NCBI GenBank assembly: GCA_030591445.1
Contig: JAUVBB010000005.1
Span: 1-49,315, forward strand
Direction of reading: 5' to 3'
Origin: Deltaproteobacteria bacterium
Lineage (GTDB): Bacteria > Myxococcota > B64-G9
Length of the DNA stretch: 49,315 nucleotides
Below are positions 39,322 through 48,639 of this stretch, one piece after another. The notes under the pieces are model-generated. The model was not told the DNA's origin. It searched no databases and worked only from the letters and a program-made list of their open reading frames with translations. The translations under genes and the position numbers were made by a program. Position 1 is the stretch's first letter, and the number at the start of each line of letters is the position of its first letter.

Positions 39322-42318
39322 TCAATGGTGATCTTGCAGCCAGGCTGCCACTTTTTCTTTCTCTTTTTGTCGGTATTTCATGTTCTGGTAAGCCTCTTGG
39401 GCCTGGAGGGCGAGGGTGCGAGACTTGCTTCGGCAGTGGGCCAAGTCGATGTCGGTTCGGCGCAGCTTGCAGGCGCTTTCCCGTAAGACCCGGGCCAGGC
39501 AGAAGCGGGCGGCGGGGAGCAAGTCAGCGAGGCAGGAGGCCTGCTGGCAAATCGATAAGACTTCCTGCAAGAAGCCGTTGGCCTGATCGTATTTCTTCTG
39601 GGCCAGTGAGATCTGGCCCAGCTCCTTGTAGCTCATGGCGATATTGGGATGCCGGGGACCCAGGGCTTTTTTCCAGATGGCCACCGCCTGGGAGTAATGC
39701 TCGCGCGCGGTGTCGAATTTGCCCTCTTCCTGGTAGGCCTGTCCCAAATTCATATAGCAGTAGGCCAAATTCGGGTGCTCGGAGCCGAAAACTTGCTGGC
39801 GAATGCGCAGGGCCCGAAGGAAGTTTTCTTTGGCCGACTGATGTTCGCCCAGGGCTACCAAGACCTGGCCAAGATTGTTCAGGCTCATGGCGACATCCGG
39901 GTGGTTCGGGCCCAAAGATTTTTCCTGTATGGCCAGCGCGCGCTGGAAGTTCTGTTGCGCTTGATCATAGGCGCCCATGTTGTAGAACAAGCCGCCCAGA
40001 TTGTTATAGCTAGTGCCCAAGTCTGGGTGCATGGGGCCAAGTGCGCCCGCGAGCAAAGCCTGGGAACGACGGTACACTTCGACCGCCTGATCGAAGTCTC
40101 CGGATTCCTCGAAAACATTGGCCAGGTTGTTGAGGCAACGGCCCACCGCGGGATGGTCCGGACCCAGCGACTTTTCCATGATGGCCAGGGCTTGCCGGTA
40201 ATGGGTCAGGGCCTTTTGGTGATCGCCGCTGCGATAGTATACCGAGCCTAGGTCATTGTGGGCCATGGATACTTGCGGATGAGCGAAACCCAGCACTTTT
40301 TCAAAACCATGTAGCGCACGAAGATAGTGCGTCTGAGCCTGGGCATAGCTTCCTTCGGCATAAAGAACGGTGCCGACGGCGGCATGCCAGCGAGCGCGCA
40401 GATGCCCATCGTTGCCGCAGCGGTCGATAACCGCTTGGGCATGACGACTCCTACGGTGTCCGTCCTCGGGTTTGGCCATATGTTGACCCAGCAAAATGGT
40501 CAGCTCGATCAAAACCTCAGCTTTGAGTTCGTCGTTGGCAGTGGCTTCGGCCAACAGCCAGGCCTGGTTCAGCTCCTGCCGGGCAAGCGGGTAGGCGCCG
40601 GCACTATGTTGCGAGCAGCCGAGCCAGTACCGAGCCTCGGCTTCCACCGGCCGATAGCCGGAATCCCGGGCCTGGGCCAATGCCGCGGTGGCGGCCTTGA
40701 TTCCTTCCTGGTACTTGCCGGTGTCGTTCCAGGCCTTGGCCCGGGCAAGCTGTTTGCGTATGTTGGCCACCAGCCCCCGGGTTTTCGCATCAGCCGGCGG
40801 CGGTATTCGGGCACTGAGAGCTACTAGGTCCGCACATTGCGACAGGGCCGGCAAGGCCGCCGTGGCCGGCACCGCCTTGCCCAGTACTTGGTCATCGGTC
40901 CGGGAGGAAAACAGCTCCGTGAGTGCTGCCACTTCCGCCAGGCGCCGGTCCAAACACTGCATCCGTTTGTCCAGCAGGGCCGGCGACTGTTCTCCTCTTA
41001 CCTGCGTTGCCTCACAGGCCTCCGTACGCATGCCAATCCAATCAGCCGCTCGCCGGTTCAGCATCTTTTCTACCCGCTGGAAGGTGCTTTCGGCAAAGGG
41101 TCGCCCGGTGGCCACGAAAGCCTTACGCGTGCTTAGCTTGATTTCCTGATCCCACACTCCCTGCAATTTTTCTTGCGCGCCGGCACAGAGTCGCTGTTTG
41201 TGCGCCTGTAAGATATAGGCGCCGGCAAAACTCGCGGTCACCAGCAAGATCACAGCGACGATGGCCAGCAGACGCCGGCGCACCGCCCGCGGATCTTTGG
41301 CCAGCTCATGAAGGAGATCGGCCAGCGAGGGAAAACGATCTTCTCTGGCTACCGAAATCCCCCGCAGGGCGATGCGGCGAAAACAAGAGGGAACCTTGGC
41401 CTCGACCGGCGGCGGATCCATTCGACCGGTCAGAACTTTCTGCTTCAGCTGTCCGTATCTACGGGCGACAAACGGTCTTTGCCCAAACAAGACCTCGAAC
41501 AAGGTGACACTGTAGCTGTATTGGTCCGACTGTTCGTCCACCGCCCCACCCAGATACTGTTCCGGCGCCATGTAGCCCGGTGTTCCCACGATTGCGCCGG
41601 CCAAAGTCATGGGCGATGAGAGAAAGCTGCCCCCGCTGTTGAGCTCGCCGCTGAGCACGGAACACCCGGAACCGGAACCATCAGACTGGGCGCTGGCCAA
41701 AGGAACACTTGGCTTCTCGGTCATGGCCGCCCGCGCCAGCCCGAAATCGATCACTCGGACCCGACCGTCGTTGCCTACGATGATATTGTCGGGCTTCACA
41801 TCCCGGTGGATCAGACCCGCCTGATGCGCCGCCGCAATCCCCCGGCCAGCCGCGACCATGACTTCGACCCGCTGCCAAATAGTCGGCTGATCCTGCCGAA
41901 TCCACTCATTCAGGGTTTTGCCCTCGACCAGTTCCATGGCCACAAAGACATCCGAACCGATGGTACCCACGTCAAAAGCTGAAACCACGTTGGGATGGGA
42001 TAGTTGGGCCAGGGCCTTGGCCTCGCGCAGTAGCCGATCCCGGGCCTGGTCGGCTTGGCTCTGGCTGCCTTTTCTCACGCTCAGCAACTTCAGTGCCACT
42101 CGTCGGTCCAGCTCGGGATCGTAGGCTTGGTAAACCACACCCATGCCCCCGTGGCCGAGCCGGTCGAGAATCAGGTAGCGACCCGCCTGGGAACCAGGCG
42201 GCAGCAGCAGTTCATCCGCTTCGCCGGCAAGGCCATCGCGAGACTCGATGGTATCGCCATCAAGCTGGAAATCCTCCCCTACCGTCACCGGCGGATTTCT
42301 GGTGCGTTTTCCCGTCAT
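39322..42318 (-). CDS. Ser/Thr protein kinase with membrane span and TPR region (paralogue of the gene at 36447)
   Basis: A 998-residue Hanks-type kinase with the same plan as its convergent neighbour. It starts with the same MTGKR, then LGHGGMGVVYQAYDPELDRR, IHRDVKPDNIIV, DFGLARA and GTPGYMAPEQYLGG (all catalytic residues present). A membrane span lies near 347-368 (LLAIVAVILLVTASFAGAY). The shared ACEATQVRGEQS region follows, then about ten 42-residue TPRs (HYRQALAIMEKSLGPDHPAV, NLAYCYMNLGQAYQEEGKFD), more than in the partner. The two end 43 bases apart, which suggests an inverted duplication followed by divergence. TPR number and the short linker (SGSGCSVLSGELNSG) are the main differences. 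Confidence 0.93.
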   Translation of the reverse strand: MTGKRTRNPPVTVGEDFQLDGDTIESRDGLAGEADELLLPPGSQAGRYLILDRLGHGGMGVVYQAYDPELDRRVALKLLSVRKGSQSQADQARDRLLREAKALAQLSHPNVVSAFDVGTIGSDVFVAMELVEGKTLNEWIRQDQPTIWQRVEVMVAAGRGIAAAHQAGLIHRDVKPDNIIVGNDGRVRVIDFGLARAAMTEKPSVPLASAQSDGSGSGCSVLSGELNSGGSFLSSPMTLAGAIVGTPGYMAPEQYLGGAVDEQSDQYSYSVTLFEVLFGQRPFVARRYGQLKQKVLTGRMDPPPVEAKVPSCFRRIALRGISVAREDRFPSLADLLHELAKDPRAVRRRLLAIVAVILLVTASFAGAYILQAHKQRLCAGAQEKLQGVWDQEIKLSTRKAFVATGRPFAESTFQRVEKMLNRRAADWIGMRTEACEATQVRGEQSPALLDKRMQCLDRRLAEVAALTELFSSRTDDQVLGKAVPATAALPALSQCADLVALSARIPPPADAKTRGLVANIRKQLARAKAWNDTGKYQEGIKAATAALAQARDSGYRPVEAEARYWLGCSQHSAGAYPLARQELNQAWLLAEATANDELKAEVLIELTILLGQHMAKPEDGHRRSRHAQAVIDRCGNDGHLRARWHAAVGTVLYAEGSYAQAQTHYLRALHGFEKVLGFAHPQVSMAHNDLGSVYYRSGDHQKALTHYRQALAIMEKSLGPDHPAVGRCLNNLANVFEESGDFDQAVEVYRRSQALLAGALGPMHPDLGTSYNNLGGLFYNMGAYDQAQQNFQRALAIQEKSLGPNHPDVAMSLNNLGQVLVALGEHQSAKENFLRALRIRQQVFGSEHPNLAYCYMNLGQAYQEEGKFDTAREHYSQAVAIWKKALGPRHPNIAMSYKELGQISLAQKKYDQANGFLQEVLSICQQASCLADLLPAARFCLARVLRESACKLRRTDIDLAHCRSKSRTLALQAQEAYQNMKYRQKEKEKVAAWLQDHH

Positions 42319-42322
42319 TCAG

Positions 42323-42335
42323 ATGATCCGATCAT
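42323..42335. repeat. 13-base palindrome directly upstream of the second kinase
   Basis: ATGATC (42323-42328), one base, GATCAT (42330-42335), 5 bases before the start codon at 42318. It overlaps a possible -10 (TATGAT on the minus strand) and where a ribosome site would be. Confidence 0.4.
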
Positions 42336-42381
42336 ACCGTAATCTGGACAACAATGGGAAATTTACTGAACCAAATGGGGT

Positions 42382-43578
42382 TCACTCTCCTGCATGCCAG
42401 ACAGCCTTGCGGATGGGCTCGATATAGGCGGCGGGTAGGTTTTCGACCAGGAGTACCCGGGCGGCCCGGCGTTCAAACAACACGGCTTGGCCTTGGTCGT
42501 TTTTCCAGCGCAGGCATGATTTGGAGATGTGAGTTTGGGCGGTAAATCCAGCTAGCCGCGAGGGCATGGTCTGGGCCAGGGCGGTTAAGTACTCCTGGGC
42601 GTCGTTTTCAGAATCCCATACCGACAGTTGAATCCAGGCCAATTCATCGGCCTGTTTGAAGACCACGAAGGAATCGCCGTCCCAGCCGGCGGCGGCTTGG
42701 TTTTCTTGCTGGCGATCGGCGAGGGCATGGAGCAGCTGCCGGGTCATGAATTCACCCAGAACATCTTGGTGTATTTTCTGCCAGCCCTTTACCTGCTTTT
42801 CGATGCCGGCCAAATTGACCGAGGTTGGCTGATCGCGCTTTGCGAAATACTTTTGGGGATGCAAGATCTGCTCGGTGCTGGTCGGCAGATCGGTATAGAC
42901 GCGATCGATGCGCGACCAGCCGCCCTGGGTCCGACCATGGCTGACAAAGCCGAGTCCTTGGACATAGGGAAACAACATAGTGTCGCGCAAGGCGCGCGGG
43001 GCTTTGGCAAAAGTGGGCGATGGATCAGCGGCAGAGCCCTGGGCACTTGGGGGCGCTGCCATCATCACCAGGGTGGCGCCGCCCTCCACCAGGGCGGCGC
43101 GGGCCAGCTGCCGATCGGAATTGCCTTTGATCCGCTCGATAAACTTATCGATGCCGAAATGCTGGTCCTGCAGGGCATGGGTCAGCTCGTGGATAATAAT
43201 TGTCTTTTGCAAATGCGCGGGAATCCAGTCGGCCAGATAGAAAATTTCCTGCTTCGGGTCGTAGTAGCCACCTACCTGCTCCATATACAAATCGACCATG
43301 AACTGCTGGTAATTCATGCTGCGGGGGATCAAACCCAGGACCCGCATGGCGTCTTGCTCGGCCTCCATTTCTCCCGGGGCATATTGCTGGGCCAAGACTT
43401 TAAGGAGATAGGCGCGAACCTTTTCCTTGCTGGTAATTTGCCAAACGATGGGCTTGAGAATTGGCAAAGATCGGATTTCGGTCACTGCTTGCTGGCATTG
43501 TTTGCCAAGATCAATCAGTTCTTGCTGGGGAGCAACACTCGCCATCCACAAACAGCTAAGCAAGACTGCCAAAGACAT
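42382..43578 (-). CDS. Exported zinc metalloprotease-like protein (HExxH)
   Basis: A 398-residue protein with a short N-terminal signal (MSLAVLLSCLWMASVA). The metal site is HELTH (His130, Glu131, His134), with Glu165 in ALVEGGAT as the likely third ligand, the layout of gluzincins. It is surrounded by the hydrophobic IIIHELTHALQDQHF and the upstream YYDPKQEIFYLADW, seen in a family of bacterial exported proteins of unknown substrate. The C-terminal 200 residues have no recognised domain. AAGGAG lies 6-7 bases before the ATG. It follows the PilZ gene, but a strong terminator separates them, so it needs its own promoter, which I cannot place. Confidence 0.82.
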   Translation of the reverse strand: MSLAVLLSCLWMASVAPQQELIDLGKQCQQAVTEIRSLPILKPIVWQITSKEKVRAYLLKVLAQQYAPGEMEAEQDAMRVLGLIPRSMNYQQFMVDLYMEQVGGYYDPKQEIFYLADWIPAHLQKTIIIHELTHALQDQHFGIDKFIERIKGNSDRQLARAALVEGGATLVMMAAPPSAQGSAADPSPTFAKAPRALRDTMLFPYVQGLGFVSHGRTQGGWSRIDRVYTDLPTSTEQILHPQKYFAKRDQPTSVNLAGIEKQVKGWQKIHQDVLGEFMTRQLLHALADRQQENQAAAGWDGDSFVVFKQADELAWIQLSVWDSENDAQEYLTALAQTMPSRLAGFTAQTHISKSCLRWKNDQGQAVLFERRAARVLLVENLPAAYIEPIRKAVWHAGE

Positions 43579-43621
43579 GCTTTCTCCTTATCGATGAGCC
43601 ATATTGGCGAGCCATCATGGC

Positions 43622-43653
43622 AAAAAAAAAGCCGTGAGCGCAAGGCTCACGGC
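43622..43653 (-). terminator. Rho-independent terminator of the PilZ gene
   Basis: GCCGTGAGC (43631-43639) and GCTCACGGC (43645-43653) form a perfect 9-bp stem with a 5-base loop. Minus-strand reading continues into nine T (43630-43622). This is a textbook terminator. Confidence 0.93.
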
Positions 43654-43677
43654 TCTGGTGAAGTACAGACAGGCGCA

Positions 43678-44061
43678 TCACTCCGGATGATCATCCAGAT
43701 ATTTGGCGATCAGCAACTCAGATTTGATATTCACATCGACAAACCTGACCCGGGTCCCCCGCTCTTCGACTTTGCCCACTGCAGTGATCTCCACCACTTC
43801 CCCTTTTACCAACATCGGTTGTTCCAAACCCGGCAAGGCGAATCGAAGCTGCACTACCGAGCCTGCCGGCATGGACAGTGCGCGCTTGAAAAACATGCCG
43901 CCGATGCCGATATTTCCCTGGTGTTCCTCGAAAGGAGCATTGCCCTCTCGCACTCCTACATCCAGTGGCAAACGATGAGAGTCTCGTCGATCTCCCAATC
44001 TCCGCTCATTGTTCCGTGAAGTCTCATCTCTGCGATCATCTCCGTCTCTACGCTCAAGCAT
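43678..44061 (-). CDS. PilZ-domain protein (c-di-GMP receptor-like)
   Basis: A 127-residue single-domain PilZ protein. After a basic, charged N-terminus (LERRDGDDRRDETS) come the RxxxR motif (RDSHR) and the second motif NIGIGGMFF, where the usual Ser of (D/N)xSxxG is Gly. The beta-barrel strands follow (VVQLRFALPG, VKGEVVEI, GTRVRFVD). Binding of c-di-GMP is likely but the Ser-to-Gly change is noted. The start 44061 is chosen because GGAGAG lies 6-7 bases upstream and the promoter at 44101-44129 would place the mRNA start near 44094, at a competing GTG. A strong terminator follows, so it is a monocistronic unit. Confidence 0.88.
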   Translation of the reverse strand: MLERRDGDDRRDETSRNNERRLGDRRDSHRLPLDVGVREGNAPFEEHQGNIGIGGMFFKRALSMPAGSVVQLRFALPGLEQPMLVKGEVVEITAVGKVEERGTRVRFVDVNIKSELLIAKYLDDHPE

Positions 44062-44100
44062 GCCACTCTCCTCGGTTAGTCCTACATTTGCCACACATGT

Positions 44101-44129
44101 AAGGTAACCTACGACACCGCGCGAGTCAA
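44101..44129 (-). promoter_or_regulatory. Sigma-70-type promoter of the PilZ gene
   Basis: On the minus strand TTGACT (44129-44124), 17 bases, TACCTT (44106-44101). It gives a leader of about 33 bases to the start at 44061. Confidence 0.6.
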
Positions 44130-44151
44130 GTGATAATATTACCTTTTTGCC

Positions 44152-46719
44152 TTAAACCTTGCGTACGAGGGCCTCGGAAAGAAACATAATCATGGCCAGA
44201 AAAAGCAGGGGCGGCCACCGGGATTCATGCTGCTCGCGCTCAACGCGGCCGGGGGCAAAGATTTCTTCCGGGCTGGGATTGAGCTTGGCGCCGGTGATGG
44301 TGGCCAAATCGGCAAGCATTTCGAGGTCGGCGGTCGCGGCCCAGGTCTCTTGAGCAGCGGGACGATGCAAGGAGAGGAAAGCCTGCTCGACCACCCCGCT
44401 ACGCGCCAGGCGCTGGGCGCGAAAAGCGTAGGCCCCCTCCCTGTCGAGCCGGAATTGGGCCCGAAAATGGCCTAGCCCCCGGCGATGCACGGGCAGGGCG
44501 GTTTCTTGGCCATTGGGGGCCATCACCCACAGCTTGGGCGGCGATGGCGAGCGCAGGCCCGGGCGCAGCCAAAGGGAAAGCAAAGCCTGATCGCCATCCA
44601 TCATGCCGCTGAGGCGCAGGTCGCCCGGGGGCGAGTTGCGCAGAGTATCTTTGACCAGGTTGGTCCATAGATTTGCAAAACCAGGCCACTTGGTCCAGGT
44701 CGCCGACCAGGCACCCTGAATATCGGTAGTCGCCAGCACCACCCGGCCCAGGCCGAAGCGCCAGCGCGCCAGCAAGGGTTCTTTTCGATCGGAACTCCGC
44801 AGCATGAGCTCGGAGCTAGGACGAGCTTCGCTGGCCAAGTATCCGCCCAGGGCGGGCGCGCTTTTGAAATCGATCCCGGCCAGCACCGCCAGCAACTTGG
44901 CCGGTTCGGCGTGAATCTCTTGCTCGATGGCCTTTTTCTCGGTGAAACCTTCGGTCTCGGCGGTAAAAATTTTGGGGACATTGGCCATGGAGTCAGCAAA
45001 ATAGAACTTTCCCCCGCTGCTGGCGGCAATCCGGGTTAGTTCCTGCTTATCGGCGTCGGTACCCAGGGCCACGGTGGTTACCGTCATGCCTTCCTTGGCC
45101 ATTTTTTCGACAATGTGGCCATGGTGGGCAAACACGCTGATGCTTTGGCCATCGGAGAGCAGAATCACGTGTTTGATCCGGGCGGCGCTTTTGGCCAATT
45201 GATCGCGGGCCAGGGAAAGCGCCGGGTACATGGAAGTTCCCCCCCCCACTCGCTGAGAAAGCACCGCCTTGCCAATCTCCTGCCGATGCCGGGCCTCGGT
45301 CAGGGGCACCACCAGCTCCGGGAAGTCATCAAACAAGACCACCGCCACCTGCGCATTGTCGCGCAAGCGAGCCAGGGCATCGCTGACCGCGCGTAATAGA
45401 ATGAGGAACTTCTTCTCCCGGGCCATGGAGGCCGAGCGATCCAACACAAAAACCAAAGCTGCCGGCGTCTTCTCTTTCTTCTTCACCTGACGAAAATGAA
45501 CGGGCAACAAGGGCTCGATGGCCGCCTCCTCGGGGCCGGCCAAATCCTGGGCCTGCTGGCCGGCCGCTACCAGCAATCCGCCGCCAGACTCCTCCACATA
45601 ACCGCGGAGCATACCCACTTGGGTCGCGGTCCACTCCGCCAGGGGCAAATCGTCCAGGATCACCAAATCATACCCGGTCCACTCGGCAATGGTACGGGGA
45701 AGTTCTTTGTCGGTAGTACTGGTCAATTCCAGATCACTGCTATCGAGCAAACTGGCCAGTGGGGTCGGTTGCCGCGCGCTTTGTACCAACAGCACCCGAG
45801 GCCGCCCGGCGACCAGGATTTTTTTCTCTTGCCAATTGTTTTGCGGGTAACGATCCGGCCGCGAAATAATTCCGGCCTTTAGGGATAAAACGCCAACTTT
45901 TTTGGGCGTCATCGAAAACTCGACCCGGGCCTTTTGGGGCCCGGCCCACACTATGCGGTCAGCGATCTTGGCGCCCTCGAGCCGCAGGTGCAAGCGCACC
46001 TTTTTCCGCTCGTTGGCCCAGACTTCTACCGTCACGGTCGCGGTCTCGCCCACTCGCAGTTGGCCGGTCGTGGTCAAGGTCACCAAGCGCGCATCAAAAG
46101 CGGCCGGGGGCTCGATGGGAATGGGGAAAATTTGAATACCCAAGGCACGGGCCTTTTGCGCCTCTCTGCGGGCATCCCCGTGGGTCTGCTGCCCGTCGCT
46201 TAACAGCACCAGCCGGCGTTCGTAATCTGGAGGAAACTGGGTTAGACAAAAACGCAGGGCAGCGGCAATGTCGGTTCCATCCTGGGCAGGCTGGTCGTAA
46301 AGACGGGGGAAAGCCGAGCTTTGCGGGCCGGCCAAAAATGCCGGCCGGGGCCCGAAACCGATCAGGCTCAGCCAGCCCTCGGGATTCATGCCCGCCATCC
46401 GGCCCATGAACTTGTCCATCTCAGCGCGTGCCGGCGCAGACATACTGGCAGACAGGTCTGCCAGCACGATCACGGCCGGGGACGCGTCTTGCCGCAGGCG
46501 CACCGGTTGGGCCAAGGCCAGCGCCATCGTGACCAGCAGACCGGTACGCAACAACTGAACCAAGCTGCGCTGGGGCCAAGGCAATTGACGATGCAGCCGT
46601 AGGCCAATCAACCAGAACACCGGAATCGTCGAAAGCAGCCATAGCCCCGCGGGCCAAAGCAGTTTCAGCTCATAGCCGGCCAAGAAGTTCTGGATGCTGT
46701 CTATCCACTCAGACCACAC
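44152..46719 (-). CDS. Membrane protein with two von Willebrand A domains (Bat-type)
   Basis: An 855-residue inner-membrane protein. Two N-terminal membrane spans lie near 20-75 (LLWPAGLWLLSTIPVFWLIG, LLRTGLLVTMALALAQP). The first VWA domain has MIDAS motif DLSAS near residue 88. After a beta-sandwich region and a GATase-like segment (VILDDLPLAEW, GGGLLVAAG) comes a second VWA domain with DRSAS near 415 and its metal-site Thr in GGGTSM. The C-terminal part includes a hydrophobic end (PLLFLAMIMFLSEALVRK). Bat-type VWA proteins work with MoxR ATPases and DUF58 proteins. It starts 16 bases after the BatA-like gene and is the last of the operon in view. Confidence 0.88.
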   Translation of the reverse strand: MWSEWIDSIQNFLAGYELKLLWPAGLWLLSTIPVFWLIGLRLHRQLPWPQRSLVQLLRTGLLVTMALALAQPVRLRQDASPAVIVLADLSASMSAPARAEMDKFMGRMAGMNPEGWLSLIGFGPRPAFLAGPQSSAFPRLYDQPAQDGTDIAAALRFCLTQFPPDYERRLVLLSDGQQTHGDARREAQKARALGIQIFPIPIEPPAAFDARLVTLTTTGQLRVGETATVTVEVWANERKKVRLHLRLEGAKIADRIVWAGPQKARVEFSMTPKKVGVLSLKAGIISRPDRYPQNNWQEKKILVAGRPRVLLVQSARQPTPLASLLDSSDLELTSTTDKELPRTIAEWTGYDLVILDDLPLAEWTATQVGMLRGYVEESGGGLLVAAGQQAQDLAGPEEAAIEPLLPVHFRQVKKKEKTPAALVFVLDRSASMAREKKFLILLRAVSDALARLRDNAQVAVVLFDDFPELVVPLTEARHRQEIGKAVLSQRVGGGTSMYPALSLARDQLAKSAARIKHVILLSDGQSISVFAHHGHIVEKMAKEGMTVTTVALGTDADKQELTRIAASSGGKFYFADSMANVPKIFTAETEGFTEKKAIEQEIHAEPAKLLAVLAGIDFKSAPALGGYLASEARPSSELMLRSSDRKEPLLARWRFGLGRVVLATTDIQGAWSATWTKWPGFANLWTNLVKDTLRNSPPGDLRLSGMMDGDQALLSLWLRPGLRSPSPPKLWVMAPNGQETALPVHRRGLGHFRAQFRLDREGAYAFRAQRLARSGVVEQAFLSLHRPAAQETWAATADLEMLADLATITGAKLNPSPEEIFAPGRVEREQHESRWPPLLFLAMIMFLSEALVRKV

Positions 46720-46735
46720 CGGTCATTCCTCTCGC

Positions 46736-48631
46736 TCAGAACAAAATACGAAAACAAAAAAACACCCAGTCGAAAAGCAGCAGCCAGGCCGCGGCCAATA
46801 ACAACAGGGGCCATTGCGGCTCCGGTACCGCCGGGGCTTGGCCACCTAGACCCGCGGTCGCGAGCGCGGGCGCCGGCCCGTCATGCCACAACCATTGATT
46901 CTGACCTTCTGTCCGATCCCCGCCCAGATCGGATTCGCCGGCCATGTGGAAATTAACCGCCAGCACCAAACGGCGCCGGTCCTGTTGCAAGCTGAGAAAA
47001 CCGGGTGAGTTGGGCCGGACCGCCAGTTGCTCGCCCATGGAGTGTAAGGCCAGCGCATCACCGGCATCCGGCTGGAAAGTGCTTTGGGCCCGAACCCAGG
47101 CCGGCACCAGCCAGGGCCGACCGACCGCGGCGGGAACCGGTTCTTGTTCCTCGTTTTCACCAAGGAACCAATCCAGGCAGTTGTGCAAGAGCAAGGGAAA
47201 GGCCACCCGCAAGGGAAGATCGCTGCCGCCCAGGGCAAAGCCCAGCGCCAGCATCTTTTGGCCCTTTTCCTCACGCGCCAGCACAAATGGGCCCTTGTCG
47301 TCACCCAACAACTCGACGTCACCGGCCTGGGGCACCAGATGATGCGCCCGGCTCAGGTGCAAATCGGGCAGGCTCAATTCCCGGGTCACCGGATGATCGC
47401 CCGCCAGCGGCAACAATTTGGGAGCCGAAACTTCGTCGGCCAGAACAAAGGGACAATTCCCCCCGGCCGGGGGATGGAAGTACAGGGCTGGGATCGATAC
47501 CGCTGGGCAAATCCCAGCGAAGACCACGGCATCAGCGCCGGCCAAGGCCTGCGCCTGATATTGGGAGGGCTTGATCACTTGCAAGGAAACCGAGGGATGC
47601 AGGGCCAAGGCTTTTTCAAGATAGAGGTTGTTTTCGGCAACCAAGCGTATCTTCCGGGCCCGTGCCCGGGGCAACCAGGAAAAAGCACGATTGTCGATGG
47701 CAAACCCGTCTACCGGCTCTTGGCCTTCGACCGCAAGCAACGAGGCCAACAAACGGCGCTGCCTAAGCGGTTTCAACAGGTAGTTTCGGCTAAGCGATCC
47801 TCCCGCTTCGATGACCACTATTTCATCGCCCAGCAGCAGCTCGGGGGTATGCAAGACCAGCCGGGCTTGCCGACGACTGCGACCATGGTTGCGTACCTCA
47901 ACAAAAACTTCGCTGCCAGCAACCGGGCCGGTGGCCAGACGCGCCTCCAGGGCCGTGAGGGAGAGATTGTCTTGCCGCCGTCCTACCGCTAGCTGTATCC
48001 GTTCTATTTCATCGTCGGCCGGCGGTAAGTCGAAAAAGTGATCGCTTACGATCACCAGGCGGCGACGGGACCAAGCGCGCGGATCGGCACCGACCAAGGC
48101 CTCTTTCGCCACCGCCAAGGTGCTGGCCACCTGTTCGGTTTGCCACAATACTTGCAGGTCCGCCAAGGCCGTCTCCAGCTGGGGAGACGCAGAGACAAAG
48201 GGCGTCTGGGGCCGACAATTTTCGGCCATGGTCAGCAAGGCCAGACGATCTTGCGGCCCCGCTTTTTGGATCAGCGCCCGGGCCAGATCCTTTGCTCGTT
48301 CGAGCCGGGTAAGCCCCTGGTCTTGGGCCGACATGCTCGCGGATACATCAACCACAATGGCCATGGTAACGGGCCGGCGGGCCGCGGACAAAGCCAAGCG
48401 CGGATCGCCCAAGGCCATGGAAAGCAAAAACAAGACCGCGATCTGCAGCAGCAAAGCCAACAGACGCCGGTAAGGCGTCCGTCGCTTACCGGCGATAAGA
48501 CGCCAGATGGGCTCGGTGGCCATAAGGACGGTCCGTTTGCGAAACGAAACCAGATAGATCAGGGTGGCCAAGAGGGCCGCCGCGGAAAATAGCAGGGCAA
48601 ACTCGGTCGGGCTCAGGGCGGTGAAACGCAT
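46736..48631 (-). CDS. BatA-like membrane protein with von Willebrand A domain
   Basis: A 631-residue protein with the N-terminal arrangement of aerotolerance BatA-type proteins: a first span (FALLFSAAALLATLIYLVSF), a basic loop, a second span (LLALLLQIAVLFLLSMALG), then a VWA domain with MIDAS motif DVSAS near residue 95. The rest is a periplasmic beta-rich region and a GATase-like part (VVFAGICPAV). The C-terminus ends in a hydrophobic span (LLLLAAAWLLLFDWVFF), so both ends are membrane-anchored. It starts 8 bases after the DUF58 gene and is followed by the double-VWA gene, in one operon. Confidence 0.88.
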   Translation of the reverse strand: MRFTALSPTEFALLFSAAALLATLIYLVSFRKRTVLMATEPIWRLIAGKRRTPYRRLLALLLQIAVLFLLSMALGDPRLALSAARRPVTMAIVVDVSASMSAQDQGLTRLERAKDLARALIQKAGPQDRLALLTMAENCRPQTPFVSASPQLETALADLQVLWQTEQVASTLAVAKEALVGADPRAWSRRRLVIVSDHFFDLPPADDEIERIQLAVGRRQDNLSLTALEARLATGPVAGSEVFVEVRNHGRSRRQARLVLHTPELLLGDEIVVIEAGGSLSRNYLLKPLRQRRLLASLLAVEGQEPVDGFAIDNRAFSWLPRARARKIRLVAENNLYLEKALALHPSVSLQVIKPSQYQAQALAGADAVVFAGICPAVSIPALYFHPPAGGNCPFVLADEVSAPKLLPLAGDHPVTRELSLPDLHLSRAHHLVPQAGDVELLGDDKGPFVLAREEKGQKMLALGFALGGSDLPLRVAFPLLLHNCLDWFLGENEEQEPVPAAVGRPWLVPAWVRAQSTFQPDAGDALALHSMGEQLAVRPNSPGFLSLQQDRRRLVLAVNFHMAGESDLGGDRTEGQNQWLWHDGPAPALATAGLGGQAPAVPEPQWPLLLLAAAWLLLFDWVFFCFRILF

Positions 48632-48639
48632 TGCTCTCC

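Noticed and set aside
44062-44094. GTG 44094 as start of the PilZ gene
   Set aside because: It coincides with the predicted transcription start and lacks a ribosome site, while ATG 44061 has GGAGAG at good spacing.
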